A DNA stretch of 64,000 nucleotides from Chloroflexota bacterium (GTDB taxonomy: Bacteria; Chloroflexota; Anaerolineae; JAAYZQ01). A program made the position numbers and the translations under genes. The stretch covers positions 386,926 through 450,925 of the forward strand of contig JAGVRI010000001.1 in assembly GCA_018606645.1 (NCBI GenBank), read 5' to 3'. Shown here one piece after another: positions 10,226-18,560 of the stretch (position 1 is the first letter of the stretch; each line of letters begins with the position of its first letter). The notes beneath the pieces were generated by a model, which was not told where the DNA came from, ran no database searches, and worked only from the letters and a program-made list of their open reading frames with translations.

Positions 10226-11263
10226 CTACCGGGTGATGGTGATCTTGCTCAGGCCGAGCGGGCGATCGGGATCGTGGCCTTTGGTCACCGTCAGGTGCAG
10301 GGCGAAAAGCTGTCCCGGAACCACGGCGATCAGCGGCGACAGCCATTCCGGGACGCCGGTCGGTAGAGCCAGGGGCGTGACTGCCTCGGCCAGCAACTCC
10401 GGCCGATCGGAAATGATCAGGAGTTCGGCCCCTCGAGACTTGAGCTCCCGGCTAAAGTCCCGCATCGTGTCATACATCTGGCCGCTCGGCGCGACCACCA
10501 TGGCCGGGAAGCCGCTGCCCACCACGGCGATCGGGCCATGCATAAAGTCCGCCGAGGAATACGGCTCGGCGATCAAGTAGTTCAGTTCCTTGAGTTTGAG
10601 GGCGATCTCAAAAGCAGTCGCATAGTTGTAGCCCCGACCCAAGACGACGCAGGTCTCCATGTAGCGGTAGCGAACTACCTTGGCCGCGATTTCATCTTCT
10701 CGAGTCAGAATCCGATCCACGAAGTCGGGAACCCGCCGCAAGATCTTCAGGTGGTCCGGATCGCCGTCCATCAGGCAGGAAAGCAAGGCCAGGGCAGCCA
10801 GTTGGGCGGTGTAGGTCTTGGTCGCTGCGATCGCCCGCTCTTCCCCGGCGTGGAGTTCGATCAGAAAGTCAGCCTGAGCTGCCAGGGGCGAGTCCGGGTC
10901 GTTGGTGATAGCCAGTGTTGGCGCGCCCTGCCGTCGGCCCTCGGCCAGGACGGCCACGATATCCGGGGACTGGCCTGATTGGGAGATGCCGATGACCAGG
11001 ACATCTTCCAATCGGGGCGGCTGGCAGTAGACGCTGAACAACGAGGGCGTGGCCAGCCCGACCGGCAGGCGGTTGTGCGCTCCAAACAGGTACTGGCCGT
11101 AGCGGGCTGCGTTATCCGACGTGCCACGGGCGGCGATCAGGACAAAGCGGATGCCCCGCTTCTGAAGTTCGGCGGCGATACGGCGGACGTTTGCCTCTTC
11201 CCGCTCCAGCAACCCGGCCAGCACCTGTGGTTGTTGGTGGATCTCCTCCTGCAGAAACGACAC
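10226..11263 (-). CDS. SIS-domain sugar isomerase/deaminase (NagB-II or GlmS-isomerase-like)
   Basis: 345 residues from a GTG at 11263 preceded by AAGGAGG; there is no glutamine amidotransferase domain. Two SIS domains are visible. The first has [28 protein letters not shown] and [14 protein letters not shown], with [17 protein letters not shown]. The second has [18 protein letters not shown] and [16 protein letters not shown]. The SGQSPD and ATKTY patterns resemble NagB-II glucosamine-6-phosphate deaminases, which share the GlmS isomerase fold. The assigned role (glucosamine-6-phosphate to fructose-6-phosphate plus ammonia) is inferred from that resemblance. A promoter lies at 11376-11404. 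Confidence 0.8.
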   Translation of the reverse strand: MSFLQEEIHQQPQVLAGLLEREEANVRRIAAELQKRGIRFVLIAARGTSDNAARYGQYLFGAHNRLPVGLATPSLFSVYCQPPRLEDVLVIGISQSGQSPDIVAVLAEGRRQGAPTLAITNDPDSPLAAQADFLIELHAGEERAIAATKTYTAQLAALALLSCLMDGDPDHLKILRRVPDFVDRILTREDEIAAKVVRYRYMETCVVLGRGYNYATAFEIALKLKELNYLIAEPYSSADFMHGPIAVVGSGFPAMVVAPSGQMYDTMRDFSRELKSRGAELLIISDRPELLAEAVTPLALPTGVPEWLSPLIAVVPGQLFALHLTVTKGHDPDRPLGLSKITITR

Positions 11264-11375
11264 CCATCCCCTCCTTGTGCCGATCCCCCTTCCCTGCCGA
11301 AGCGGCGAAAGAGGCAAGCCTTTCTGGATAACCGTGAAACACGCCTTCCGTGCATCACGGTCCACTGTTATTTAT

Positions 11376-11404
11376 ATTATACCCGAACAGCGGTTTTTCC
11401 ACAA
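11376..11404 (-). promoter_or_regulatory. Sigma-A promoter for the SIS-domain / O-antigen-ligase operon
   Basis: Minus strand TTGTGG (11399-11404), 17-bp spacer, TATAAT (11376-11381), about 110 bp upstream of the GTG start. Confidence 0.65.
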
Positions 11405-11471
11405 GCGGGCAGATTCTGCCCTGGGCGGTCACTTCCCTGCCGTCGTCATGCGCCCCAGGTGGGACCGATGT

Positions 11472-11500
11472 TTGGCATTTGGTCCAAGACATGGTATACT
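11472..11500 (+). promoter_or_regulatory. Sigma-A promoter for the small membrane protein pair
   Basis: TTGGCA (11472-11477), 17-bp spacer, TATACT (11495-11500). The distance to the start at 11542 leaves a leader of about 35 nt containing GAGGAGG. Confidence 0.65.
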
Positions 11501-11541
11501 GGGGCCGCTCTGATCGGAGCCAGGGGACGAGGAGGATGCAC

Positions 11542-11826
11542 GTGGCAGTCTGGCGGGATATTTCTCTGTTGTGGCTGGTGTTTCTGGCCCTGATCGCCGT
11601 CCTGCCGTTCGGCGTGTTGTCGTTCCTGGCCATCCGAGGTTTACACCACCTGCGCACTCTGATGAAGCGGTATTTTCCCCTCATTCAGGACAGGGCCGAG
11701 GGAATCGCCATCAACACCGAGAGAGCAACTCAGAAGATCACCGGCCCGGTCATCGGCGCGCATGCCAGGGCGGCGCAGATCCGTGGTTTCACCAGAGCGA
11801 TCTGGACAAGGAGGAAGAACCCATGA
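11542..11826 (+). CDS. Small membrane protein with a single N-terminal helix
   Basis: 94 residues from the GTG at 11542, six bases after GGAGG; an ATG at 11536 is the alternative. A transmembrane helix (SLLWLVFLALIAVLPFGVLSFLAI) is followed by a basic, helical cytoplasmic-type tail (HHLRTLMKRYFPLIQDRAEGIA..TERATQKITGPVIGAHARA). I do not recognise a family. Its stop overlaps the start of the next small gene (ATGA), so the two are translationally coupled and probably act together. Confidence 0.6.
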   Translation: MAVWRDISLLWLVFLALIAVLPFGVLSFLAIRGLHHLRTLMKRYFPLIQDRAEGIAINTERATQKITGPVIGAHARAAQIRGFTRAIWTRRKNP

Positions 11827-12044
11827 ATCCCAAACAGAAGGGCGTAATCATCGGCGCGATCCTGGGCGCCGTCTTGGGCGCGTTGGGAGGGTATCTATTC
11901 ACCCGAGGTCTGGAGCGAGCTCGCTCAGAGGGAGCTCCACAAGCGGCACGGTCCGTTCCCCCCGGCGAGATCGTCAAGCTCTTTATGTCGATCATGGGGG
12001 TATTGCGCGGCGTGGCTGAATTGGGCGAGCGGTTGGAGCGTTAG
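11823..12044 (+). CDS. Small glycine-rich membrane protein
   Basis: 73 residues, starting at the ATG that overlaps the preceding stop (ATGA at 11823-11826). The N-terminal helix has glycine spacing (GVIIGAILGAVLGALGGYLFTRG), then a short polar stretch and a C-terminal amphipathic segment (GEIVKLFMSIMGVLRGVAELGERLE). No family recognised. The coupling with 11542-11826 and a shared promoter suggest a two-component membrane complex; this is inference. Confidence 0.6.
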   Translation: MNPKQKGVIIGAILGAVLGALGGYLFTRGLERARSEGAPQAARSVPPGEIVKLFMSIMGVLRGVAELGERLER

Positions 12045-12056
12045 GCCAGCCGAATC

Positions 12057-12086
12057 TTGACCACGTGGGGTGGATGAGGGTACAAT
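12057..12086 (+). promoter_or_regulatory. Sigma-A promoter for nfnAB
   Basis: TTGACC (12057-12062), 18-bp spacer, TACAAT (12081-12086), 61 bp upstream of the nfnA start. Confidence 0.65.
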
Positions 12087-12146
12087 CTCAGGCGAGAGCG
12101 CCCCGGCGTTGAGGCGTGAGTCCACTGCATGCAAGGAGGCATCAGC

Positions 12147-12986
12147 GTGTACGAAATTGTGGCGAGAGAAGAGCTGGCGCCTGTCACCAAACTGTTAGAA
12201 ATCCGGGCGCCGGCGGTTGCCCGCAAGGCGCAAGCCGGGCAATTTGTGATTGTCCGCGTCCATGAGGAGGGTGAACGGATCCCCCTGACCATCGCCGATT
12301 ACGACCGGGAACGAGGGACGATCACCCTCGTCTTTCAAGAGGTCGGCAAAACGACGATGCACCTGGGCACCAAACAGGTGGGCGAGTGTCTGGCCAGCTT
12401 CACCGGCCCCCTGGGGTTGCCCAGCGAGATCGAACGATATGGAACGGTGCTATGCGTAGGCGGCGGAGTGGGGATCGCCCCTATTTATCCGATCGCTCGA
12501 GCCTTGAGGGAAGCTGGGAACACGGTCCTGTCGATCATCGGCGCCCGCAGCAAAGACCTGCTCTTCTGGGAAGAGAAGATGCGGGCGGTCAGCGATGAAC
12601 TGATCGTCTGTACGGATGACGGCTCCTATGGCCGGAAGGCCCTGGTCACCATCCCGCTGAAGGAGATGTTGGAGGGGGGCCGGTCGATCGACCGGATTTG
12701 GGCAATCGGGCCGGCGATTATGATGAAGTTCTGCGCCCTCACCACCCAACCCTTTGGCGTGCCTCTGATCGTCAGCCTCAATTCGATCATGGTGGACGGC
12801 ACCGGCATGTGTGGCGCCTGCCGGGTCGAGGTCGGGGGCCAGACCCGTTTTGTGTGTGTGGATGGTCCCGAGTTCGATGGCCACCAGGTGGACTGGGATC
12901 AGTTGCTCGCCCGGCAGCGGATCTACCTGGAGCAGGAAAAGCAAGCACTCGAACTCTGGCAGCATGGACACGCTTGCGGCCACTAG
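12147..12986 (+). CDS. nfnA: NfnA: NADH-binding FAD/[2Fe-2S] subunit of the ferredoxin:NADP+ transhydrogenase (SudB-like)
   Basis: 279 residues. The GTG at 12147 follows AAGGAGG with a 7-nt gap, a better start than the in-frame ATG at 12129. A ferredoxin-reductase-type FAD domain (QFVIVRVHEEGERIPLTIAD) is followed by an NAD domain (LCVGGGVGIAPIYPIARALR). The [2Fe-2S] site is near residues 215-240, with D-G-T-G-M-C-G-A-C-R and a later Cys in FVCVDGPEFDGH. That layout is typical of NfnA/SudB-type subunits and related dihydroorotate dehydrogenase electron transfer subunits. Together with the next gene it is expected to couple NADH and ferredoxin oxidation to NADP+ reduction by electron bifurcation. 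nfnB follows after 16 bp. Confidence 0.88.
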   Translation: MYEIVAREELAPVTKLLEIRAPAVARKAQAGQFVIVRVHEEGERIPLTIADYDRERGTITLVFQEVGKTTMHLGTKQVGECLASFTGPLGLPSEIERYGTVLCVGGGVGIAPIYPIARALREAGNTVLSIIGARSKDLLFWEEKMRAVSDELIVCTDDGSYGRKALVTIPLKEMLEGGRSIDRIWAIGPAIMMKFCALTTQPFGVPLIVSLNSIMVDGTGMCGACRVEVGGQTRFVCVDGPEFDGHQVDWDQLLARQRIYLEQEKQALELWQHGHACGH

Positions 12987-13002
12987 TAAGGAGAATTCAC
13001 CC

Positions 13003-14472
13003 ATGTCAGAAACAAAGAGCATCTCCCAGCAGGAGCGGGTCAAGATCCCCCGTCAGAAGATGCCCACCCAGGAGGCAAGCGTTCGGGTGCGCAACTTTAA
13101 TGAGGTGGCGTTGGGCTATCCAGAAGAGACCGCCATGCGGGAAGCGGCCCGCTGTCTGCAATGCAAGCGACCGAAATGCGTGGAGGGGTGCCCGGTGGAG
13201 GTCGACATCCCGGCGTTTATCGAGCGCTTGCGGGAAGCGGACCTGCCAGGGGCGGTGCAATCGCTGAAAAAGGATAACAACCTGCCGGCCATCTGTGGCC
13301 GGGTGTGCCCTCAGGAAACCCAGTGCGAAGCCCTCTGCGTGTTGGGCAAAAAGGGGGAGCCGGTCGCCATCGGCCGCCTGGAGCGGTATGTGGCCGATTG
13401 GGACCTGACCCATCCCTCCCCTCCGCCGGAATTGCCGCCGCCCAGCGGCAAGAAGGTGGCCGTGATCGGCTCAGGCCCGGCGGGGTTGACCTGCGCCGGC
13501 GACCTGGCCCGCTACGGCCATCAGGTCACGATCTTTGAGTCGCTCCATGCGCCCGGAGGGGTGCTGATCTATGGCATCCCTGAATTCCGATTGCCCAAGC
13601 ATATCGTCCATGCCGAGGTGAATTACGTGCGTAGCCTGGGGGTTGAGATCCGGCTCAACGAAGTTATCGGCAAGACCTACACCCTGGATGAACTGCTGAA
13701 TGAACAGGGTTACGACGCCATCTTTCTGGGAACCGGAGCCGGCCTGCCCATGTTCATGCACATTCCCGGCGAGAACTATAACGGGGTATACTCGGCCAAT
13801 GAATTTCTGACGCGCGTCAACCTGATGAAGGCCTATTTGTTCCCCAATTGGGATACCCCGGTCAAGGTCGGGCGAAAGGTGGCGGTGGTCGGCGCCGGCA
13901 ACGTGGCCATGGACGCTTCGCGCTGTGCACTGCGGCTGGGAGCCGACGAGGTGCACATCGTCTATCGCCGTTCCCGGGAAGAGGTGCCGGCTCGCGCCGA
14001 AGAGGTCCACCACGCCGAAGAAGAGGGCATCATCTTTGACTTTCTGACCAATCCGGTCGAAATCTATGGCGACGAAAAGGGTTGGGTGCGCGGCATGCGT
14101 TGCATCCGGATGAAGCTTGGTGAGCCAGATGCCAGTGGACGGCGGCGCCCGCTGCCCATTGAGAATTCGGAATTTGACATGGATGTCGATATGGTGATCA
14201 TGGCGCTGGGCACACGGCCCAATCCGTTGGTGTTTGCCGATTCAGGCGGACTGGAGCGAACCCGACACGGGACGGTGGTTGCCGACGAGAGGACGGGCCG
14301 CACGACCAAGGATAGAGTCTGGGCCGGCGGCGATATTGTCACCGGGGCAGCGACGGTTATTTCCGCGATGGGAGCCGGCAAGCGCGCTGCCGCCGATATC
14401 GATCGGTTCCTGCGCGGCGAGGAGGCGCCGGTGAGCCGGGCAGAAGCCGCGATACGCGCCGGTGCATCCTGA
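13003..14472 (+). CDS. nfnB: NfnB: NADPH-binding FAD/[4Fe-4S] subunit (glutamate synthase small-chain-like)
   Basis: 489 residues, ATG after AAGGAG. The N-terminal domain has two [4Fe-4S] Cys clusters: CLQCKRPKCVEGC near residues 51-63 and CGRVCPQETQCEALC near residues 98-112. A GltD-type flavoprotein follows, with an FAD motif (IGSGPAGLTCAGDLARYGH), an NADPH motif (VVGAGNVAMDASRCALRLGA) and a C-terminal FAD motif (DRVWAGGDIVTGAATVISAMGAGK). Annotation pipelines often call such proteins homotetrameric NADPH-dependent glutamate synthase. No GltB large subunit is nearby and nfnA is directly upstream, so NfnB is the better call. Confidence 0.88.
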   Translation: MSETKSISQQERVKIPRQKMPTQEASVRVRNFNEVALGYPEETAMREAARCLQCKRPKCVEGCPVEVDIPAFIERLREADLPGAVQSLKKDNNLPAICGRVCPQETQCEALCVLGKKGEPVAIGRLERYVADWDLTHPSPPPELPPPSGKKVAVIGSGPAGLTCAGDLARYGHQVTIFESLHAPGGVLIYGIPEFRLPKHIVHAEVNYVRSLGVEIRLNEVIGKTYTLDELLNEQGYDAIFLGTGAGLPMFMHIPGENYNGVYSANEFLTRVNLMKAYLFPNWDTPVKVGRKVAVVGAGNVAMDASRCALRLGADEVHIVYRRSREEVPARAEEVHHAEEEGIIFDFLTNPVEIYGDEKGWVRGMRCIRMKLGEPDASGRRRPLPIENSEFDMDVDMVIMALGTRPNPLVFADSGGLERTRHGTVVADERTGRTTKDRVWAGGDIVTGAATVISAMGAGKRAAADIDRFLRGEEAPVSRAEAAIRAGAS

Positions 14473-14503
14473 AATGCACGTCTGGCTCTGACCCTCAGAG
14501 AAG

Positions 14504-14534
14504 CATCCCTGGTCTCTCGGACCAGGGGTGTTTT
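14504..14534 (+). terminator. Rho-independent terminator after nfnB
   Basis: CCCTGGTC (14507-14514), loop TCTCG, GACCAGGG (14520-14527), then GTG and TTTT. It lies about 30 bp after the nfnB stop. Confidence 0.7.
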
Positions 14535-14666
14535 GCTGTGTTGCCCAGGGGGTCTGCAACTCCCCAGAGAGGGGAAGGGGAGAGCCGGAACCATGTCTGA
14601 GAACCCATGAGCCGGCGAGCTGTGATTTCGATCTCGCAGGTCTACAAGAGATAGCAGGAGGATGCT

Positions 14667-16067
14667 GTGAAGACTAGGGACTATACGCCCCTATGGGCTG
14701 AATTGACCGATGCCTACCGCCGCCATTTCCCCAGGTCCGAGATGATTCAGCAAGAAGCCCTGCGCTACATGGTGGATGGCGGCAGCCATTCCCTGCGGCT
14801 GATCCAACCTTTTCCGCCCCGGATCGTCACCGCCCAGGGAGCCTGGCTGCAAGATGAGGACAACCACCGGATTTTGGATTTCTGGCAAGGACACCTGGCC
14901 AACATTCTGGGGCACAACCCGGAGATTGTCACCTCGGCCCTGGCCGCCAACCTGGAGCAGGGAGCAGGTCTGCAGACAGGGTTTACCGATCGGTTGCAGG
15001 TGGAGGCAGCCGAGATCCTGTGCCGCCAGACAGGCGCCGAACGGGTACGCTTTACCACCAGCGGCACCCTGGCGACGATGTATGCCATCATGCTCGCCCG
15101 GGCCTTTACCGGGCGAAAGCTGGTGATGAAGGTCGGAGGGGGCTGGCATGGGGCCCAACCTTGGGCGCTCAAAGGAATTAGCTTTCATGTGGACGATGGC
15201 CTGGGATTTCAGGCGGTCGAAAGCAACGGCGTCCCGGTGGCCGTGACCGACAAGGTGATCGTCACCAGCTTTAACCGACCAGAACATCTCTGCGATTCGT
15301 TCCGTCAGTTCGGGGACCAACTGGCTTGCTTTATCCTTGAGCCATTCCTTGGGGCAGCCGGATTCACCCCAGCCACGCGCGAATACCTTCAACTGGCTCG
15401 CCAACTCACTGAGCACTATGGCGCTGTCCTCATCTTTGACGAGGTCATTTCCGGGTTTCGCTTCCGGGCGGGCAATGTCGGCGCGATCTATGGCGTGCAG
15501 CCGGACCTGGCCACCTTCGGCAAGATCATCGGTGGGGGCATGCCGGTGGCGGCGGTGGCCGGACGGGCTGATATTATGGCCCTGGTGGGGCGGGAACGAT
15601 CCATTCCGGTCATGTTCTCAGGGGGTACCTACTCGGGCCACCCGGCTTCCATGTTGGCGGCCAAGATCATGATGAACTATCTGGTCGCCCATGAAACCGA
15701 AATCTATCCCCGCCTGGCCGAGTTAGGGGAAAAAACCCGTCAGGCGATCCAGAAGGCGTTCGCGGACGAGGGGATCACAGTCCATTGCTCAGGCCATGAC
15801 CCCGAGGCGCTGCCTGGCAGTTCCATGTTTATGATGCACTTTCCCTATGAACCCGGCGCCCGGTTGGTTAGCCCCGAAGATTGGGCCAATCCGAGGGTCT
15901 GTGACCTGACGTTGAGCCGCAAAGTGTTGGAATTGGCTTTTTTATTGGAGGGAGTGTTCTTGCTCCACTGTCACGGGGCCGTCACGATGGCGCATACCGA
16001 GGCTGACATCGAGGTGTTGGCGGAAGCCTGCCAACGCGTTGCGCGACGGGTCAAGCCATATCTGTGA
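14667..16067 (+). CDS. Class III PLP aminotransferase (glutamate-1-semialdehyde aminomutase-like)
   Basis: 466 residues, starting at a GTG (14667) with AGGAGG upstream. Class III features: the N-terminal VTAQGAWLQDEDNHRILDFWQGH, the PLP phosphate region TTSGTLATMYAIMLARAFTGR, FDEVISGFR with the PLP-N1 Asp, and the Schiff-base Lys in ATFGKIIGGGMPVAAVAG. Length and motifs resemble glutamate-1-semialdehyde 2,1-aminomutase, but no tetrapyrrole genes are nearby. The next gene is a diaminopentanoate-dehydrogenase-like reductase, so a role in amino acid interconversion is more likely; the substrate is not known. Confidence 0.85.
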   Translation: MKTRDYTPLWAELTDAYRRHFPRSEMIQQEALRYMVDGGSHSLRLIQPFPPRIVTAQGAWLQDEDNHRILDFWQGHLANILGHNPEIVTSALAANLEQGAGLQTGFTDRLQVEAAEILCRQTGAERVRFTTSGTLATMYAIMLARAFTGRKLVMKVGGGWHGAQPWALKGISFHVDDGLGFQAVESNGVPVAVTDKVIVTSFNRPEHLCDSFRQFGDQLACFILEPFLGAAGFTPATREYLQLARQLTEHYGAVLIFDEVISGFRFRAGNVGAIYGVQPDLATFGKIIGGGMPVAAVAGRADIMALVGRERSIPVMFSGGTYSGHPASMLAAKIMMNYLVAHETEIYPRLAELGEKTRQAIQKAFADEGITVHCSGHDPEALPGSSMFMMHFPYEPGARLVSPEDWANPRVCDLTLSRKVLELAFLLEGVFLLHCHGAVTMAHTEADIEVLAEACQRVARRVKPYL

Positions 16068-16164
16068 ACGTAACACTTGAGAGCTGAAGCAGCAGGGATG
16101 AAGCACACGATCCGATACGGGTGATCTATGAATTCAGCATATCTCGGAGGAGGAATCGATCACG

Positions 16165-17157
16165 ATGCCAGAGCCAATCCGAATCATTCAATACGGCCTC
16201 GGTCCGATCGGTAGCGCCGTGGCCCGACATGTAGTGGAGCGCGAAGGGCTGCAACTGGTCGGGGGAGTGGATATCGATCCCACCAAGATCGGCAAGGACG
16301 TGGGACAGGTTATCGGCCTGGACCACCCCCTGGGCTTTGCGGTGACCGGGACCCTGGCCGAAACCCTGGCGCGAACCCAGGCCGAGGTGGCGATCCATAC
16401 CACCAGCTCCTATTTTGACCTGTTCAAAAACCAGATCATCGACATCCTCGAGGCTGGGCTGGACGTAGTGTCCACTGCCGAGGAACTCAGTTTCCCCTGG
16501 CTGGCCCACCCCGACGAAGCGGCCGAGATCGATGCGGTGGCGCGGCGGGTGGGGAAAACGGTGCTGGGCACCGGCGTCAATCCCGGGTTCCTCATGGATA
16601 GCCTGCCCCTCTTCCTGACCTCCATCTGCCAGCAGGTGGACCAGATCAGGGTTACCCGGGTCATCAACGCCTCGACCCGACGAGGCCCGTTCCAGGCCAA
16701 GATCGGCTCTGGCCTGACCGTCGAGGAGTTCCAGGCTAAAATGGCGGCGGGCCGCATGGGCCACGTGGGTCTGCCCGAGTCGATCGGCATGGTCTTCGAT
16801 ACCCTGGGCAAGAAGTTGGTTCACTACGAATCGGTAGTCGAACCGATAGTGGCTGAGCGGCTGGTCCAGACCCCGTATGTGACCGTCCAGCCAGGTCAGG
16901 TGATGGGCTTGAAGCAAGTGGCCCGAGGGTATGCTCCGGAGGGCGAGTTCATGACCCTTACCTTCCTCGCCGCCCTGGAGGCTGGTGACGAAGGAGACAC
17001 CATCCAAATTACCGGTCGGCCTAATCTGGAGGTCACGCTCAAAGGCACGAACGGGGATATTGCCACGATCGCCATCGTAGTCAATGCGGTCCGCCGCGTG
17101 ATCCAGGCCCCTCCCGGCCTGGTCACAATGCGAGACCTGCCCATCATCACCCGATGA
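16165..17157 (+). CDS. 2,4-diaminopentanoate dehydrogenase-like NAD(P)-dependent reductase
   Basis: 330 residues. The N-terminal Rossmann fold of the DapB type has IIQYGLGPIGSAVARHVVER and VGGVDIDPTKIGKDVG. Then come HTTSSYF and VVSTAEELSFPW, and the family signature GTGVNPGFLMDSLPLFLT and ARMGHVGLPES-like segments (here AAGRMGHVGLPES). These resemble 2,4-diaminopentanoate dehydrogenase (Ord) of ornithine fermentation and its uncharacterised relatives. The other ornithine aminomutase genes are not in the window, so the exact reaction is uncertain. AGGAGG lies upstream of the ATG, and the gene is 97 bp downstream of the aminotransferase, possibly cotranscribed. Confidence 0.75.
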   Translation: MPEPIRIIQYGLGPIGSAVARHVVEREGLQLVGGVDIDPTKIGKDVGQVIGLDHPLGFAVTGTLAETLARTQAEVAIHTTSSYFDLFKNQIIDILEAGLDVVSTAEELSFPWLAHPDEAAEIDAVARRVGKTVLGTGVNPGFLMDSLPLFLTSICQQVDQIRVTRVINASTRRGPFQAKIGSGLTVEEFQAKMAAGRMGHVGLPESIGMVFDTLGKKLVHYESVVEPIVAERLVQTPYVTVQPGQVMGLKQVARGYAPEGEFMTLTFLAALEAGDEGDTIQITGRPNLEVTLKGTNGDIATIAIVVNAVRRVIQAPPGLVTMRDLPIITR

Positions 17158-17198
17158 GTGAGGCGCCTGGAGACAACGAGCCGACAACGCGTTCCAGG

Positions 17199-17843
17199 TC
17201 AACGGGAACCGTAGAAAACGGGACCAGAATGGTTCCGGAGCGGGGCGAAGGAGAGGCGGTGCACGGCGCAGGGCCCCAGCGCCTGCAAGGCCAGCCGATG
17301 GCGAGCGGTTCCATAGCCTTTGTGTTGGGCAAAACCATAGGCAGGGTACTGCTCGGCCAACCGGCTCATGATCCGGTCGCGGGTCACTTTGGCCACAATG
17401 GAGGCGGCGGCAATGGATAGCACCTGGGCGTCGCCCTTGGGCAGGCTATACTGTGGGACCTGGATGTCGGGCAAACGGAGATGATCGATCAGCAGGTAAT
17501 CGGCTGCGGGGGAAAGCGCATTGAGGGCCAGAGCCATCGCTTTCCGAGTGGCGGGCACAATCCCCAGGGCGTCAATTTCCTCGGCAGAGACGATGCCGAT
17601 GCCCCAGGCCAGCGCATAACGTTCGATCACCGTCAACCAGGCCTCGCGCTGAGCGGCGCTGAGTTGCTTAGAATCGCGGATTCCGGCCAGGCGTTCGAAA
17701 GATTCCGAATCGTTGACCGGCAACACGACGGCAGCCGCTACCACAGGACCAGCCCAGGCGCCACGGCCGGCCTCATCCAGCCCGGCCACTCGACGGTAAC
17801 CTTGCGCCCACAGCCGCTGTTCGTACACCGGCGTCAAGGCCAT
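17199..17843 (-). CDS. rnhB: Ribonuclease HII
   Basis: 214 residues from the ATG at 17843, which fits the family length. An upstream in-frame ATG at 17924 would add 27 residues of unlikely sequence, although AGGA precedes it. Catalytic Asp-Glu are in VAGLDEAGRGAWAGPVVAAAV. Further acidic residues are in IRDSKQLS and LLIDHL, and the family motif SIAAASIVAKVTRDR is present. RNase HII removes ribonucleotides and RNA primers from DNA:RNA hybrids. It is downstream of rplS on the same strand, the common rplS-rnhB order. Confidence 0.95.
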   Translation of the reverse strand: MALTPVYEQRLWAQGYRRVAGLDEAGRGAWAGPVVAAAVVLPVNDSESFERLAGIRDSKQLSAAQREAWLTVIERYALAWGIGIVSAEEIDALGIVPATRKAMALALNALSPAADYLLIDHLRLPDIQVPQYSLPKGDAQVLSIAAASIVAKVTRDRIMSRLAEQYPAYGFAQHKGYGTARHRLALQALGPCAVHRLSFAPLRNHSGPVFYGSR

Positions 17844-17936
17844 GGAAGGGCTTTCTGCACCAGAAACAGAAAAACCGGGCGGGGACGGGCATATGAACTC
17901 GCCTATCCTCCGCCCGTTGACCATCGGGTCCTGCCA

Positions 17937-18320
17937 CTATTCTGGAAAGATCCGCTTCTCCTTGAGCCGTGCCGCCTTGCCTTGCCGACCGCGCAGGAAA
18001 TAGAGTTTGGCCCGGCGCACGTGGGAATGGCGTCGCACCTCGATCTTTTCGATACGGGGCGAGTGCAGGGGGAAGGTCCGTTCCACACCAACGCCGTGGG
18101 AAGCAATACGCCGCACGGTGAAACTGGCGTTGGCGCCGGCGCCCCGGCGGATGCGCATGACCGTCCCGCGCACCAATTGAATCCGCTCCTGGTTCCCCTC
18201 TACAATCCGGAAATGAACCTGTACGTCGTCGCCCACCCGGAGGCTATCAAGATCGGAGACCAGCCCGATATCCTCTTTTTGTTGTTGTTCCTCTACGGAT
18301 CGTAACAGATCGTTGCTCAT
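17937..18320 (-). CDS. rplS: 50S ribosomal protein L19
   Basis: 127 residues from the ATG at 18320 (AAGGA upstream). The L19 core is clear: [66 protein letters not shown]. The protein sits at the 30S-50S interface. The N-terminal 20 residues ([15 protein letters not shown]) are a short acidic extension. A promoter lies at 18354-18383 and rnhB follows downstream. Confidence 0.97.
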   Translation of the reverse strand: MSNDLLRSVEEQQQKEDIGLVSDLDSLRVGDDVQVHFRIVEGNQERIQLVRGTVMRIRRGAGANASFTVRRIASHGVGVERTFPLHSPRIEKIEVRRHSHVRRAKLYFLRGRQGKAARLKEKRIFPE

Positions 18321-18353
18321 GATCGTGTCCTTCTTTCCATGTCGCAAGCATTT

Positions 18354-18383
18354 ATTATACCATAGACCCTGTTCACTTGCCAA
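18354..18383 (-). promoter_or_regulatory. Sigma-A promoter for rplS-rnhB
   Basis: Minus strand TTGGCA (18378-18383), 18-bp spacer, TATAAT (18354-18359), 34 bp upstream of the rplS start. Confidence 0.65.
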
Positions 18384-18496
18384 AAATGAAGGTTCCCTTG
18401 GCAAGCGCGTGCTTCCTGCTCAAGGGGGAAACGCTCTTTTGGCAACCCCAAAGAAACCGCGAGGGATTACTCCCCTCGAAGGTGACCCTCACCTCT

Positions 18497-18525
18497 TTGA
18501 CCTCCTGGTTATGCGGTGATATACT
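18497..18525 (+). promoter_or_regulatory. Sigma-A promoter for the ABC exporter gene
   Basis: TTGACC (18497-18502), 17-bp spacer, TATACT (18520-18525). The predicted transcript start near 18532 argues for translation from the ATG at 18561 rather than the GTG at 18534. Confidence 0.7.
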
Positions 18526-18560
18526 AACGAGGCGTGGTGCAGGAGCGGAGAGACAAAGAT

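Noticed and set aside
13003-14472. NADPH-dependent glutamate synthase small chain
   Set aside because: No large subunit is nearby and an NfnA-like partner lies directly upstream; NfnB fits better.
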